Assembly: GCA_041306005.1 (NCBI GenBank)
Contig: JBFYKJ010000020.1
Span: 1-22,684, forward strand
Length of the DNA stretch: 22,684 bases
Direction: 5' to 3'
Source: JBFYKJ01 sp041306005
GTDB lineage: Archaea > Altiarchaeota > Altiarchaeia > JAFGQM01
Each line of letters opens with the position of its first letter. Position 1 is the first letter of the stretch. Made by a program: the position numbers and the translations under genes. Below are positions 14,388 through 22,106 of this stretch, piece after piece. The notes below the pieces were generated by a model. The model was not told where the DNA came from. It saw only the letters and a list, made by a program, of their open reading frames with translations, and ran no database searches.

Positions 14388-15716
14388 TCATCCCCTTAGC
14401 CTCTTCATGTGGTCGAACCGCCGCCTCACAAGGTCTTCGGTCCCTATGTCCTTGCGGTGGTCGAGCGGGCCCTTGACGAACTTCGTGGCCTTTTCGGCTA
14501 CGCGCTCCGCGTCCGCGAGCGTCTCGGCGACGCCGGCAACTGCAATAGCCCTTGAGGAGGATGTGAGTATCTTGCCGTCCTGCTCGTCGACCGCAGCATA
14601 GTATACCTTCGCGCCCAGGTCTTTTATCGCCTGCTCATTGACAGTTATCACGGCGCCAGATTCAGGTTTTTCCGGATAACCGGACGGGACGAGGTATTTG
14701 CAGACCGTAGCCTTTTGGGCAAAGCCGATGTCCAGGTCCTCAAGGCCCCCGTGCACCATTGCCTGCAGGGTCTCGACAAAGTCGCCCTGGAACAGGGATA
14801 ATACGTTCATGGCCTCCGGGTCGCCGAAGCGTGCGTTGAACTCGATGAGCTTGGGCCCGTTGGAGGTGACTATGAACTGGCCGTAGAGGATGCCCTTGTA
14901 GGCGACGCCCGTGGCTTTCTTGAGCGCCCTGACGGCATCTCTCATCACGCTCAGCCCGAACTCGTAGTCCTCCTGCGAGAGGAAGGGGAGAACGTAGCCC
15001 TTGCCTGTGTATGACCCCATGCCGCCCGTGTTGGGCCCGCGGTCGCCCTCAAAGGCCCTCTTGTGGTCTTGCACCATTGGCATGCCGAGTATTTCATCCG
15101 GCGACACGAACGCCTGGAGTGTGAATTCCTCGCCGACGAGCTTTTCCTCGATGACGACGATGTCCATCGTCCCGACCCTGCCCTCGACTATCTCCTTGGC
15201 GTAAGCCTTCACCTCCCCCTTGTCCTTGAGGTGCTCGCCCATCAGCTTGACGCCCTTGCCGCCGGTCAGGCCCGCGGGCTTCACCACGACGTCGATGTTC
15301 AAACTATCCACAAACTCGTCGATCTCTTCGGGTGAGACTAATATCTTGAATATGGGCAAGCCGGGCACCTTATACCGCTTAAGCAGGTCGCGGGTGAACG
15401 CCTTGTCGGTTTCCAGGCGCGCCGCGCTCTTGTTCGGGCTTGCGACATCTATGCCGCACTCCTCAAGCGCGTCGACAACGCCCGCTTCCAAAGGCGCTTC
15501 CGGGCCGACTACTGCAAGCTGTATGCCATGGGACTTCGCCCATTTGGAGACCGCGGACGGGTCACAGGTGTCGCCGATCGCGTATTCCCTGGCGAGCCTC
15601 GCGATGCCGGGGTTCTTCTTCGACATGAATGCGTAAAGGTCGCTCTTGCCGCTGCCGCATATCGCCTCAGCGATAGCGTGCTCCCGTGCCCCATTGCCGA
15701 CAAGCAGGACTTTCAT
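14388..15716 (-). CDS. purD: Phosphoribosylamine--glycine ligase (GAR synthetase)
   Basis: This 442-residue ATP-grasp enzyme joins glycine to phosphoribosylamine in purine synthesis. Motifs are LLVGNGAREHAI (4-15; many homologues have GGGGREHA), VVVKPAGLTGGKGV (143-156), the ATP-binding stretch DHKRAFEGDRGPNTGGMGSY (217-236) and the metal-binding EFNARFGDPE (292-301). The frame is open 27 residues further upstream, but that part is Cys/Arg-rich, unlike the family, and MKVLLVGNGA is the normal N-terminus, so I take the ATG at 15716. A TATA-like box about 95 nt upstream and a terminator downstream frame a monocistronic unit. PurE, from the same pathway, lies 1.4 kb away on the same strand. Confidence 0.95.
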   Translation of the reverse strand: MKVLLVGNGAREHAIAEAICGSGKSDLYAFMSKKNPGIARLAREYAIGDTCDPSAVSKWAKSHGIQLAVVGPEAPLEAGVVDALEECGIDVASPNKSAARLETDKAFTRDLLKRYKVPGLPIFKILVSPEEIDEFVDSLNIDVVVKPAGLTGGKGVKLMGEHLKDKGEVKAYAKEIVEGRVGTMDIVVIEEKLVGEEFTLQAFVSPDEILGMPMVQDHKRAFEGDRGPNTGGMGSYTGKGYVLPFLSQEDYEFGLSVMRDAVRALKKATGVAYKGILYGQFIVTSNGPKLIEFNARFGDPEAMNVLSLFQGDFVETLQAMVHGGLEDLDIGFAQKATVCKYLVPSGYPEKPESGAVITVNEQAIKDLGAKVYYAAVDEQDGKILTSSSRAIAVAGVAETLADAERVAEKATKFVKGPLDHRKDIGTEDLVRRRFDHMKRLRG

Positions 15717-15800
15717 GTAAAACAGCTCCAAGCAGGCGCAATCAGCGCACTGTCTGCGCAGGTGTCCGCAAAAACGCGGCGAAAATGCGCGGCACATTTA

Positions 15801-15820
15801 CGATTTAAAATATAAAAGAA
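15801..15820 (-). promoter_or_regulatory. TATA-like promoter of purD
   Basis: The minus strand reads TTCTTTTATATTTTAAATCG, the most AT-rich stretch in this gap and a good archaeal TATA candidate. It lies about 95-100 nt before the purD ATG and would leave a leader of roughly 70 nt. I see no known riboswitch fold in that leader. Confidence 0.5.
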
Positions 15821-15883
15821 ATCGCCCCGGTTTATTAATGGAATAAAAAGGGGGGCTGCTTTCTAGCCGCTTTTGTTGAAAAT

Positions 15884-15911
15884 GGGGTTGGGAAGGGGGG
15901 TTAAAACGGGG
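15884..15911 (+). other. G-run cluster able to form a G-quadruplex
   Basis: Four G-runs (15884-15887, 15890-15892, 15895-15900, 15908-15911) are separated by loops of 2, 2 and 7 bases, with another GGG at 15921. The sequence satisfies the usual G3+ quadruplex pattern on the + strand. It is C-rich on the coding strand behind the pilus ATPase stop. The TAACCC/CAACCC-like wording of the minus strand is imperfectly repeated. Confidence 0.5.
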
Positions 15912-15963
15912 TTGAGAAATGGGTTGAAAGTTGCCACTTCCTTGCCGGCAGGGCCCTTGGGGG

Positions 15964-18375
15964 TTACTTCCTCGCCACCTTGATCGACGCCGGCTGCACC
16001 TGCGCTCGCTCCGCAGGCTGCGACGCCGGGACGCGCGAAGCGCGCTGGACCTTCAGCTCATCAAGCTTTGCCTTCCTCGCGACCAGTGGTTTGACATACC
16101 GCTCGTCAACCCACTTCTGCCAGTCGTTGTACACGGACTCGTAGTCTATTTTCTTGCTGCCGGACTTGTACTTGTCGGATATGAGCTGCAGCTGGTTGTG
16201 GATGGGGACGGTATACTTCGACTCGAGGAGTATCGGGAGGTCGTGCGCGCGCTTTATCTCGACTAGGTAGTTCTTTGACTTCGCCCTCATGTTTATGTCG
16301 CTCCAGATGTCGGTGAACGTGATGCCGCGCATCTTCATTATCTTCTCGAACAGCTCGCTTTCCTTGGTCGTCTGGTATATCTTCTCGTCTGTGTAGAGCT
16401 TGTTTAAGTCCCAGTCGTCGTTGCCGGCGGTGTACGCCATTATGTCCTCAAAGCCGTGTTCGATGTACGGGTCGTTGTTCCAGTGTTTTTTGACTTCAGT
16501 TATCTGCACGACCCTGCGGTGCTTGGAAAGGGAGCCCTTGAACCTTATTGGGGCGCAGACTACGACGATGTCCGTAGCTTTGAACGACGTCGTCGGGACG
16601 TCAAGGTCGTTGACTATCCTGTCCCATACCGAATACGCGCTCTCGCCGTGGATGGTGCCCATGACCACGTTGCCCACCGCGCCGACCCTCATGGCCTCGT
16701 ATAGGACCTTTGCTTCCTTGGAACGGACTTCGCCCACTATCAGCACCGAGTCGCCGAGGCGAAGGGCTGTCCTCAGCGCCTCCTCGGGGGCCACTTCCGC
16801 CTCCGTCTGCGACACCTGTATCGCCGAGCGGGTCTTGAGGCGCTGTATGTTAAAGCCCAGGTTCTTCATGTACTCGACGGGGAGTTCGAGAGTGTCCTCT
16901 TGGGTGAGTATCCTCAAGTTCATCGATATCTCGAGCATGAGGGCGTTCATGAAAGAGGTCTTCCCCGAGCCCCTTGACCCCGTGACAAGGGTTGATGCCT
17001 GGGCATCGATAAGGAAGGATAACAGCCCCGCACCAAGCGGGTTTATCATCCTCACATCCATGAACTGCGGGAGCGTCCACGGCGTCTCCTTGTGTCGCCT
17101 GAAGGTAAGTGATATGCCCGTCGGGCTGAGCGGCTTTCCAATGACGCATATCCTTGAAGAAAGGGCGTCAAGGTCCAGGTCGAGGACCGGGTGCGACTCG
17201 TCAAACGGCCTTCCGGATATGGCCCTGAACTTGGATATGAGGCTGCGCGCCTCGTCTATCGTGTATATTATGTTAGTCTGGCACTGGCCGTACTTTGCGT
17301 GGACGAGGTACACCGGGAAGCGGCCTATCGGCGAGTCGATGTAGACGTCTGTGACCTGGTCGTCGCCAAGGACGGTCTCGAGTATGCCAAAGCCCACCGT
17401 GTACCTCGCGACTATCTTCGCCAGCTTCTGGACGTCCTTGTACTCTATCTTTATCTTGTTCTGCTCGGCGATGTCGGCGATGTTGCCCTCGTAAATCCTC
17501 TCAAAGTACCTTCGGGTCTCGCTCGGGTCCTCGAACTCGACGCCTTCGACCTTCTGCTGCGAGACTATCTCCTTTGTCTTGTTCAGCAGGAAGTACTGGT
17601 CGGGGGCGAGAGAATATTCCGGGGGGTATAAGTAATAGAGGTATTCGATCTTCTCCGGGTGCCGGTAGATCTCAACCTCCGAGTCGTTGACCATGTAAGA
17701 GTCTATGAGCTCGACGCCCGACGGGGCGCCCGTCTCAAGGCGGGTTCGGATGAAGGTCGGCTTTATCGCCCCCTCGAATATGGTCTTGTATATCGCCCTG
17801 CCGGCCGGGAGCTTGTTGAGCCGGGAGACTATGAGGTTCGCCTGGCGGATGATGGTGGTCGAGTCAAGCAGCTGCTTGATTTCCATCAGGGTCTTGAGGT
17901 ATGGCTGGGAGCACTGCTGGTAGGCGACGTCCCCCTGCTGGAACCTTGCGCGCTCCTTGTCCACTTCTTGCGCGAGGTTGAAGTACCCGGCGACCGGGTC
18001 GGTCCGCATGAGGTTGTGGACCAGGTTAGTGACATATTCGTTCCTCACCGGAAGGTACTTGTCACAGCCTTCGCCGCCGAGGTGGCTCGGGCTCCACACC
18101 CGCTCCGACTGCAGGCGCGCGAGTATCTGCGACAACTCCTTGAGTATCCTCGTCTGGTTCTCGTCGTACATGCGCTCGTAGAACTCCTCGAGGTTTATCG
18201 TGTCTACGTCCGGGTGGTCGATGAGCTTGTCGAGGGTGCGCGCCATGCACTGGGGGTAGTCAGAGACTGACGCGCCGTAGACGCAGTTCCTGCAGTTGAC
18301 GACCATCTCCTTCTTGCCTTCGCTATGCTTTATCATAGCTCCGCAGGTCTTCAGCATGTCAAGGGTCTCGACCAT
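15964..18375 (-). CDS. Type IV pilus / secretion ATPase (FlaI/VirB11-like) with long Cys-containing N-terminus
   Basis: This 803-residue protein has a core ATPase with Walker A GSRGSGKT (466-473), an Asp-box-like TQEDTLELP (491-499), Walker B VLIVGEVRSKEA (544-555) and a His-box GTIHGESAYSVWDRIV (573-588). It would power assembly of pilin-like filaments at the membrane. The preceding 300-360 residues resemble the N-terminal domain of archaeal secretion ATPases. The first 50 residues contain C11, C28, C31 and C43, a possible Fe-S or zinc cluster unusual for this family. After the core, about 150 residues with alternating charges end in a basic Ala/Pro/Gln tail. It diverges from the archaeosortase gene. 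No TadC/FlaJ-like platform gene is in the window. Confidence 0.9.
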   Translation of the reverse strand: MVETLDMLKTCGAMIKHSEGKKEMVVNCRNCVYGASVSDYPQCMARTLDKLIDHPDVDTINLEEFYERMYDENQTRILKELSQILARLQSERVWSPSHLGGEGCDKYLPVRNEYVTNLVHNLMRTDPVAGYFNLAQEVDKERARFQQGDVAYQQCSQPYLKTLMEIKQLLDSTTIIRQANLIVSRLNKLPAGRAIYKTIFEGAIKPTFIRTRLETGAPSGVELIDSYMVNDSEVEIYRHPEKIEYLYYLYPPEYSLAPDQYFLLNKTKEIVSQQKVEGVEFEDPSETRRYFERIYEGNIADIAEQNKIKIEYKDVQKLAKIVARYTVGFGILETVLGDDQVTDVYIDSPIGRFPVYLVHAKYGQCQTNIIYTIDEARSLISKFRAISGRPFDESHPVLDLDLDALSSRICVIGKPLSPTGISLTFRRHKETPWTLPQFMDVRMINPLGAGLLSFLIDAQASTLVTGSRGSGKTSFMNALMLEISMNLRILTQEDTLELPVEYMKNLGFNIQRLKTRSAIQVSQTEAEVAPEEALRTALRLGDSVLIVGEVRSKEAKVLYEAMRVGAVGNVVMGTIHGESAYSVWDRIVNDLDVPTTSFKATDIVVVCAPIRFKGSLSKHRRVVQITEVKKHWNNDPYIEHGFEDIMAYTAGNDDWDLNKLYTDEKIYQTTKESELFEKIMKMRGITFTDIWSDINMRAKSKNYLVEIKRAHDLPILLESKYTVPIHNQLQLISDKYKSGSKKIDYESVYNDWQKWVDERYVKPLVARKAKLDELKVQRASRVPASQPAERAQVQPASIKVARK

Positions 18376-18496
18376 CTTTGGTTGCCTTCGGATTCCCGGG
18401 AGTCGCTGCAGGGTTGCCGAATGGTTGTATTAGGGTTGCCGCCTTATTTAATCGCGGCGGCTTAAAAAAGGGGTGTAGAGTGCGAGGGTGAGAGTT
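18376..18496. promoter_or_regulatory. Divergent promoter region between the ATPase and archaeosortase genes
   Basis: GCCGCC (18438-18443) and GGCGGC (18456-18461) flank an AT-box. TTATTTAATC faces one way, and its reverse GATTAAATAA lies about 70 nt before the ATPase ATG. On the + strand CTTAAAAAAGG (18461-18471) sits about 30 nt before the archaeosortase ATG. GGTTGCC occurs three times (18380, 18412 and 18434), and AGGGTTGCCG is duplicated exactly. This suggests coordinated control of both directions, but it is inferred. Confidence 0.5.
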
Positions 18497-19168
18497 ATGT
18501 CAAAGACTATGGCGGGGGGGTTTAAGAGGAAAGCGGCCAAGCGCCGGAACGCCGGCATTGTCAAGTCCATCAAAGCCTATGCCATGAAGACTTCCGGCGA
18601 TCTGCAAGACAAAAGGGGCCTTAAGAGGGCGGGCGTTTTTGTCGCAGTCTTTGCCGTTGCGTTCCTTGTCTGCCTCCTCCTGATCCTCCCGCTCACAGAG
18701 GGCTTTTGGAACGGCCTTGGCGCCGCCCACGCCGGCGCCGCGCACTGGCTGCTCTCAGTCTTCGGCGTGCAGTCTTCGGTCTTTGGGAATGTCATAACGA
18801 TGCAGGTGCAGGGCGAGAGCGTGGATTTTGTCATTTCCCACCTCTGCGCCGGCGACATAGAGATATCGCTGATGGCGTGCCTCCTGATAGCGTCGCTCGA
18901 CGTTCTTTTGGTGTGGAGGCTCGCGGGGGTTCTGGTCGGCGCGGTTTTCCTGACCGCCATGAACCCCCTCAGGATATCGGCCACGCTTATGATAACCCAG
19001 GGCTCTGGCCTGGAGGCCGGCGACGTCTACCACGGCCTTGTGTTCAGGCTTTTCTTGCTCGTTCTGTTGTTATTCTACTATTTCGCCTGGTACCGCGCGT
19101 TCGCCGGAAGGCCCGCGCCCCGGGCTTGGCCCAAACTCCCGACAAGATGCCAGAAGACACACGATTAG
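18497..19168 (+). CDS. Archaeosortase/exosortase family protein
   Basis: About 223 residues from the ATG at 18497, which has GAGGGTGA at a suitable distance; a GTG at 18488 is the alternative. The protein is a multi-pass membrane transpeptidase of the exosortase superfamily, which cuts C-terminal sorting signals of surface proteins and reattaches them, usually to lipid. The catalytic triad is readable: Cys117 in SHLCAGDIEIS, Arg159 in NPLRISATL and His179 in GDVYHGLVF. Four or more hydrophobic segments are visible (about 47-66, 120-140, 142-157 and 180-199), with a very basic cytosolic N-terminus. No target with a typical CTERM signal is in the window. Its stop is two bases before the next gene. 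Confidence 0.85.
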   Translation: MSKTMAGGFKRKAAKRRNAGIVKSIKAYAMKTSGDLQDKRGLKRAGVFVAVFAVAFLVCLLLILPLTEGFWNGLGAAHAGAAHWLLSVFGVQSSVFGNVITMQVQGESVDFVISHLCAGDIEISLMACLLIASLDVLLVWRLAGVLVGAVFLTAMNPLRISATLMITQGSGLEAGDVYHGLVFRLFLLVLLLFYYFAWYRAFAGRPAPRAWPKLPTRCQKTHD

Positions 19169-19170
19169 GG

Positions 19171-22047
19171 ATGCTTTATGGAAATGACCATAGCCCGCGC
19201 TGCGGCAGGAAGGGCTTTAGCGACCTGCTGGTGCTGGTGCTCGGGATGGCGTTCTTCCTGATAGCGGCCCTCCTGTCCTACGATGTCAGCAGCTCCGAGA
19301 GGCAGGCCTCGAGCGTTGCGGAGTCGGCCGCCGGGAGCACCAAGCTGGACTTCTACGCGCAGTGCATACAGGCCGATTATTACAACAACCTGCTGCAGAG
19401 CAAATTCGAGGACATCGTGGTCACCTTCCTCATGACCAAGGGGCCGCACACGATAGACCCCGAGGCGTCATTCAGGGAAAATCTCGGGGGGCGGCTGGAG
19501 GAGGACCTTTCGGCGGCGGCGGGCGCGATAATCTCCGGGGACGCGTCGAAGGTTTATGCCGAGGCGTACAGCAAAATGCCGGGCATAACCTGCGCTCCCG
19601 TAGAGAAGCCCGGGGCCTGGAGGCCCATTAGTTTGAGGGAGGAAAAAGGCGTCATAATCCTCAGCGGGCTGTCCGTGGGCGAAGCCCTGAACTGCAAGGA
19701 CTCCGAGGTCGGGGCGTCGGTGGACATAGACCTGCAGGGGCGGGGGTACGCGCTGCAGACCCGGGCGCTGCTCATGTTCAGGCAGGCTGTCGAGGCGATA
19801 AACATGACAAGGGACTCGCTTGGGCGTGTCGAGGGTGTCGCCGAGATCGCAAACGGCTGGAGGCTTGCAAGCGACCAGTCGGTAAAGCCGGACATCATGG
19901 GCGGCCCGCAAGGATGGGCGTCGAAGATCGCCGCCCTGCCGCTGACGCTGCCGCTGTCCGACGGCGGCGGCGTCGCCGTCGACAAGGCCAGCATAAGGAT
20001 ACTCGATTCAGACGGGAGGCCGTATACCGCCACGGACATAGCGAAAGCCGTCTGCTACGGCGGCATGAATGCGGCCGCAGAGAGCAACTCCGGGCCTACG
20101 CAGACCTGCAGGCCCGACAGCATGACTCTTGAGCTGGGGCTCAGCAAGGAGGGCGCCGAAGCCAAAGAGAACGCTGTCGTGCTGAAATTCGAAAGGGGGA
20201 CTGCGGTCGACGCGGCAAACGGGGACGACGAGGCCGAACTGGAGATATTGGTCAAGAAATACGGCATCGAGACGAAGCTGAAGATACCGGAGCTCGGCAA
20301 GATAATCGCAAAGGCGCTGGGGGACTCGCTGGATAAGGTCTTTGAAAGTATTGGTACTGGCGTTGTCACGTACGGCGGGACTACACACTTGTGCAACGCC
20401 TTCAAGGGCAAGCCCGACAGCACAGTCGTATCGGGGAGGGTCACCGAGAGCGACAAGAAGTACCTCCCCGCCGGCATGGACTACGCCTATTTCGACTTCA
20501 TGAGCACGCCGCAAGCCCTGGACACTTCGGGAATCGAGAACGGCGAGGACTGCAACTCCCCGGACAAGGAGATGATGGAGAGCAATGTCGTGGCGCTCCT
20601 CACAAACTACGGGAAGGAGGAATTCGAGTTCAACCTGGTAAAGGACAAGGACGACCCTGAAGGCACTTTTACGGTAGATGACGACACCGTCAACGAGACA
20701 AAAACAAGGATAAACGAAAATGACATGGTCGCAAGCACGGGGGAGGGCATCACGGTGGAATTTAGCGTAAAAGTCGAGGGGGGCGGGGCGACCGTCGATG
20801 AGGAGACCCCGCCCGACAGCCCGAAGGTGAGCACGGAGGACGCAGACGAGGCAACGATGGTAAAGGAAGGCGACATGCCTGCGGAAGACAAACAAAGCGA
20901 GACCACAAAGGACTTCAATAGCGCTGTCAAAAGCGGCAACACCCTCCAGGGGCTCGCATCCTCGATGAAGCTGACGGACTCGGTCTCCACGACCCTGGCG
21001 TCGGCTGGGGCGACAAAAGCCTCCGAATCGGTGTCAAAGGCCACCGCGGCGATATGCAAGCTCGCGGGCCTGAAGAACCTGATGGAGATCGACGACACCG
21101 CAAAGGCGCTGTTCGCCGTGTGCGGGATAGCAAGGATAGCCAGCCCGGAGGCCGCGCAGAAGATATGCGGCATAGCGAGCATATACGCCATAGCGGAGAG
21201 CGGGGACCTGCAGGCGCTGGTCGCCGCCTTGAACAACCTGCTCGCGCAGAGCGGGTACGGCTTTAAGGTCGATGCAGCGATGCTGGCAGATGCCTTCAAT
21301 TCGGGGAAGCCGCAGGACATACTGGCGGCGGCTGCGTCAGCCGCGCGCCTCAGCGGCGAAGCGGGGATTGCCAACCTGCTCACCAGCGCCGGGCAGATTA
21401 TCATAGCCGCCGAAAGCGGCGACGTGTCCGCGGTGATTGCGGCCGCGATAAGCGCGCTCGGGGAGGAGCTGGGGGGCGTAGTCGGCGACCTGTCGGGCGC
21501 CCTAAGCGCGCTGAACTCGCTCAACGCCGCGCTGGACAGCGGCAACCCCGAAGCGGCCCTGAGGGCCATAAGCCAGCTGGTCACCAGCATGGGCCTCAAA
21601 AACCTGCCCGCAGATTTGGGCGCGCTCGCGGGCATAGCCTCGACGGTCACCGGGGCGGTCGACGCGATAATGAACCTGGACGAGGCGCTGGACGCGTGCA
21701 AGGGTAAGGTCCAATGGGACTGGGTATGCACCGCGCCGCAGATAGGCGAGGTCGTCTGCGGGACGTTCGCAGACTGCGTGTTCACCGGCGCCCTGCCGGC
21801 CTTTGACCCCGAACTCCTTTGCAACGAGCTGATCTTCGACCTCGGGTTCAGGGTGGACTGCACGTGCGTGTACGAATGCCCGCACGCCCCGTATATCATG
21901 TTCGACCAGGTCAGCTGGGGCGTGAACCTGAACTACCTAAGGATGCTGCTGGACATGGACAAGTATAAGGACATGTTCGCGGATTTCGACCTTGAGGCGC
22001 TCCTGCAGCTGACCGGGCTGATGGAGTACTGCAAGCTGGACCCGTGA
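19171..22047 (+). CDS. Giant pilin-like surface protein with helical repeats
   Basis: This 958-residue protein starts at the ATG at 19171, two bases after the archaeosortase stop; an ATG at 19147 would overlap that gene. The N-terminus CGRKGFSDLLVLVLGMAFFL (11-30) resembles a class III prepilin signal: basic residues, Gly14, then a hydrophobic helix, with cleavage likely after Gly14 although there is no Glu5. Residues 50-550 are soluble, with scattered Cys. Residues about 550-585 are acidic and Pro/Thr-rich. The last 370 residues are Ala-rich helices with SG(N/D/K) units at 588, 677, 711, 749 and 790 and a Cys-rich end (843-954). There is no C-terminal anchor. The N-terminal transmembrane helix and its neighbours suggest a surface or pilus-associated role. 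Function unknown. Confidence 0.82.
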   Translation: MLYGNDHSPRCGRKGFSDLLVLVLGMAFFLIAALLSYDVSSSERQASSVAESAAGSTKLDFYAQCIQADYYNNLLQSKFEDIVVTFLMTKGPHTIDPEASFRENLGGRLEEDLSAAAGAIISGDASKVYAEAYSKMPGITCAPVEKPGAWRPISLREEKGVIILSGLSVGEALNCKDSEVGASVDIDLQGRGYALQTRALLMFRQAVEAINMTRDSLGRVEGVAEIANGWRLASDQSVKPDIMGGPQGWASKIAALPLTLPLSDGGGVAVDKASIRILDSDGRPYTATDIAKAVCYGGMNAAAESNSGPTQTCRPDSMTLELGLSKEGAEAKENAVVLKFERGTAVDAANGDDEAELEILVKKYGIETKLKIPELGKIIAKALGDSLDKVFESIGTGVVTYGGTTHLCNAFKGKPDSTVVSGRVTESDKKYLPAGMDYAYFDFMSTPQALDTSGIENGEDCNSPDKEMMESNVVALLTNYGKEEFEFNLVKDKDDPEGTFTVDDDTVNETKTRINENDMVASTGEGITVEFSVKVEGGGATVDEETPPDSPKVSTEDADEATMVKEGDMPAEDKQSETTKDFNSAVKSGNTLQGLASSMKLTDSVSTTLASAGATKASESVSKATAAICKLAGLKNLMEIDDTAKALFAVCGIARIASPEAAQKICGIASIYAIAESGDLQALVAALNNLLAQSGYGFKVDAAMLADAFNSGKPQDILAAAASAARLSGEAGIANLLTSAGQIIIAAESGDVSAVIAAAISALGEELGGVVGDLSGALSALNSLNAALDSGNPEAALRAISQLVTSMGLKNLPADLGALAGIASTVTGAVDAIMNLDEALDACKGKVQWDWVCTAPQIGEVVCGTFADCVFTGALPAFDPELLCNELIFDLGFRVDCTCVYECPHAPYIMFDQVSWGVNLNYLRMLLDMDKYKDMFADFDLEALLQLTGLMEYCKLDP

Positions 22048-22051
22048 TTGC

Positions 22052-22077
22052 CGGGCGTGCGGGCAGGTGCGCGCCCG
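22052..22077 (+). terminator. Hairpin after the pilin-like gene
   Basis: CGGGCGTGC (22052-22060) pairs with GCGCGCCCG (22069-22077), giving about nine pairs including one G-U around an 8-nt loop. ATTAATA follows. It may limit readthrough into the prenyltransferase gene, whose own AT-rich promoter (about 22078-22100) follows directly. There is no strong T-run, so this is only a weak terminator candidate. Confidence 0.35.
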
Positions 22078-22106
22078 ATTAATACGTAAACCTCGAAATA
22101 ACAACG

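Noticed and set aside
15717..15797. 27-residue N-terminal extension or leader peptide of purD
   Set aside because: The family begins at MKVLLVGNGA; the extension is Cys/Arg-rich, has no ribosome-binding site I can see and lies in the expected leader.
15717..15800. Purine riboswitch in the purD leader
   Set aside because: The leader of about 70-85 nt shows no three-way junction or conserved loop bases of known purine riboswitches.
17191..17631. Plus-strand open frames across the pilus ATPase gene
   Set aside because: They are shadows of the minus-strand ATPase, whose Walker motifs are unambiguous; there are several such frames between 16400 and 18270.
18706..19170. Upstream extension of the pilin-like frame over the archaeosortase gene
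   Set aside because: The translation is Arg/Pro-rich and overlaps the conserved catalytic region of the archaeosortase in another frame; the real start is after that gene stops.
20607..21899. Long minus-strand open frame (430 codons) opposite the pilin-like gene
   Set aside because: It is antisense to a well-supported coding frame; in GC-rich Ala/Ser/Gly-coding DNA the opposite frame stays open by composition. The Ser/Ala/Pro-rich translation has no motif.
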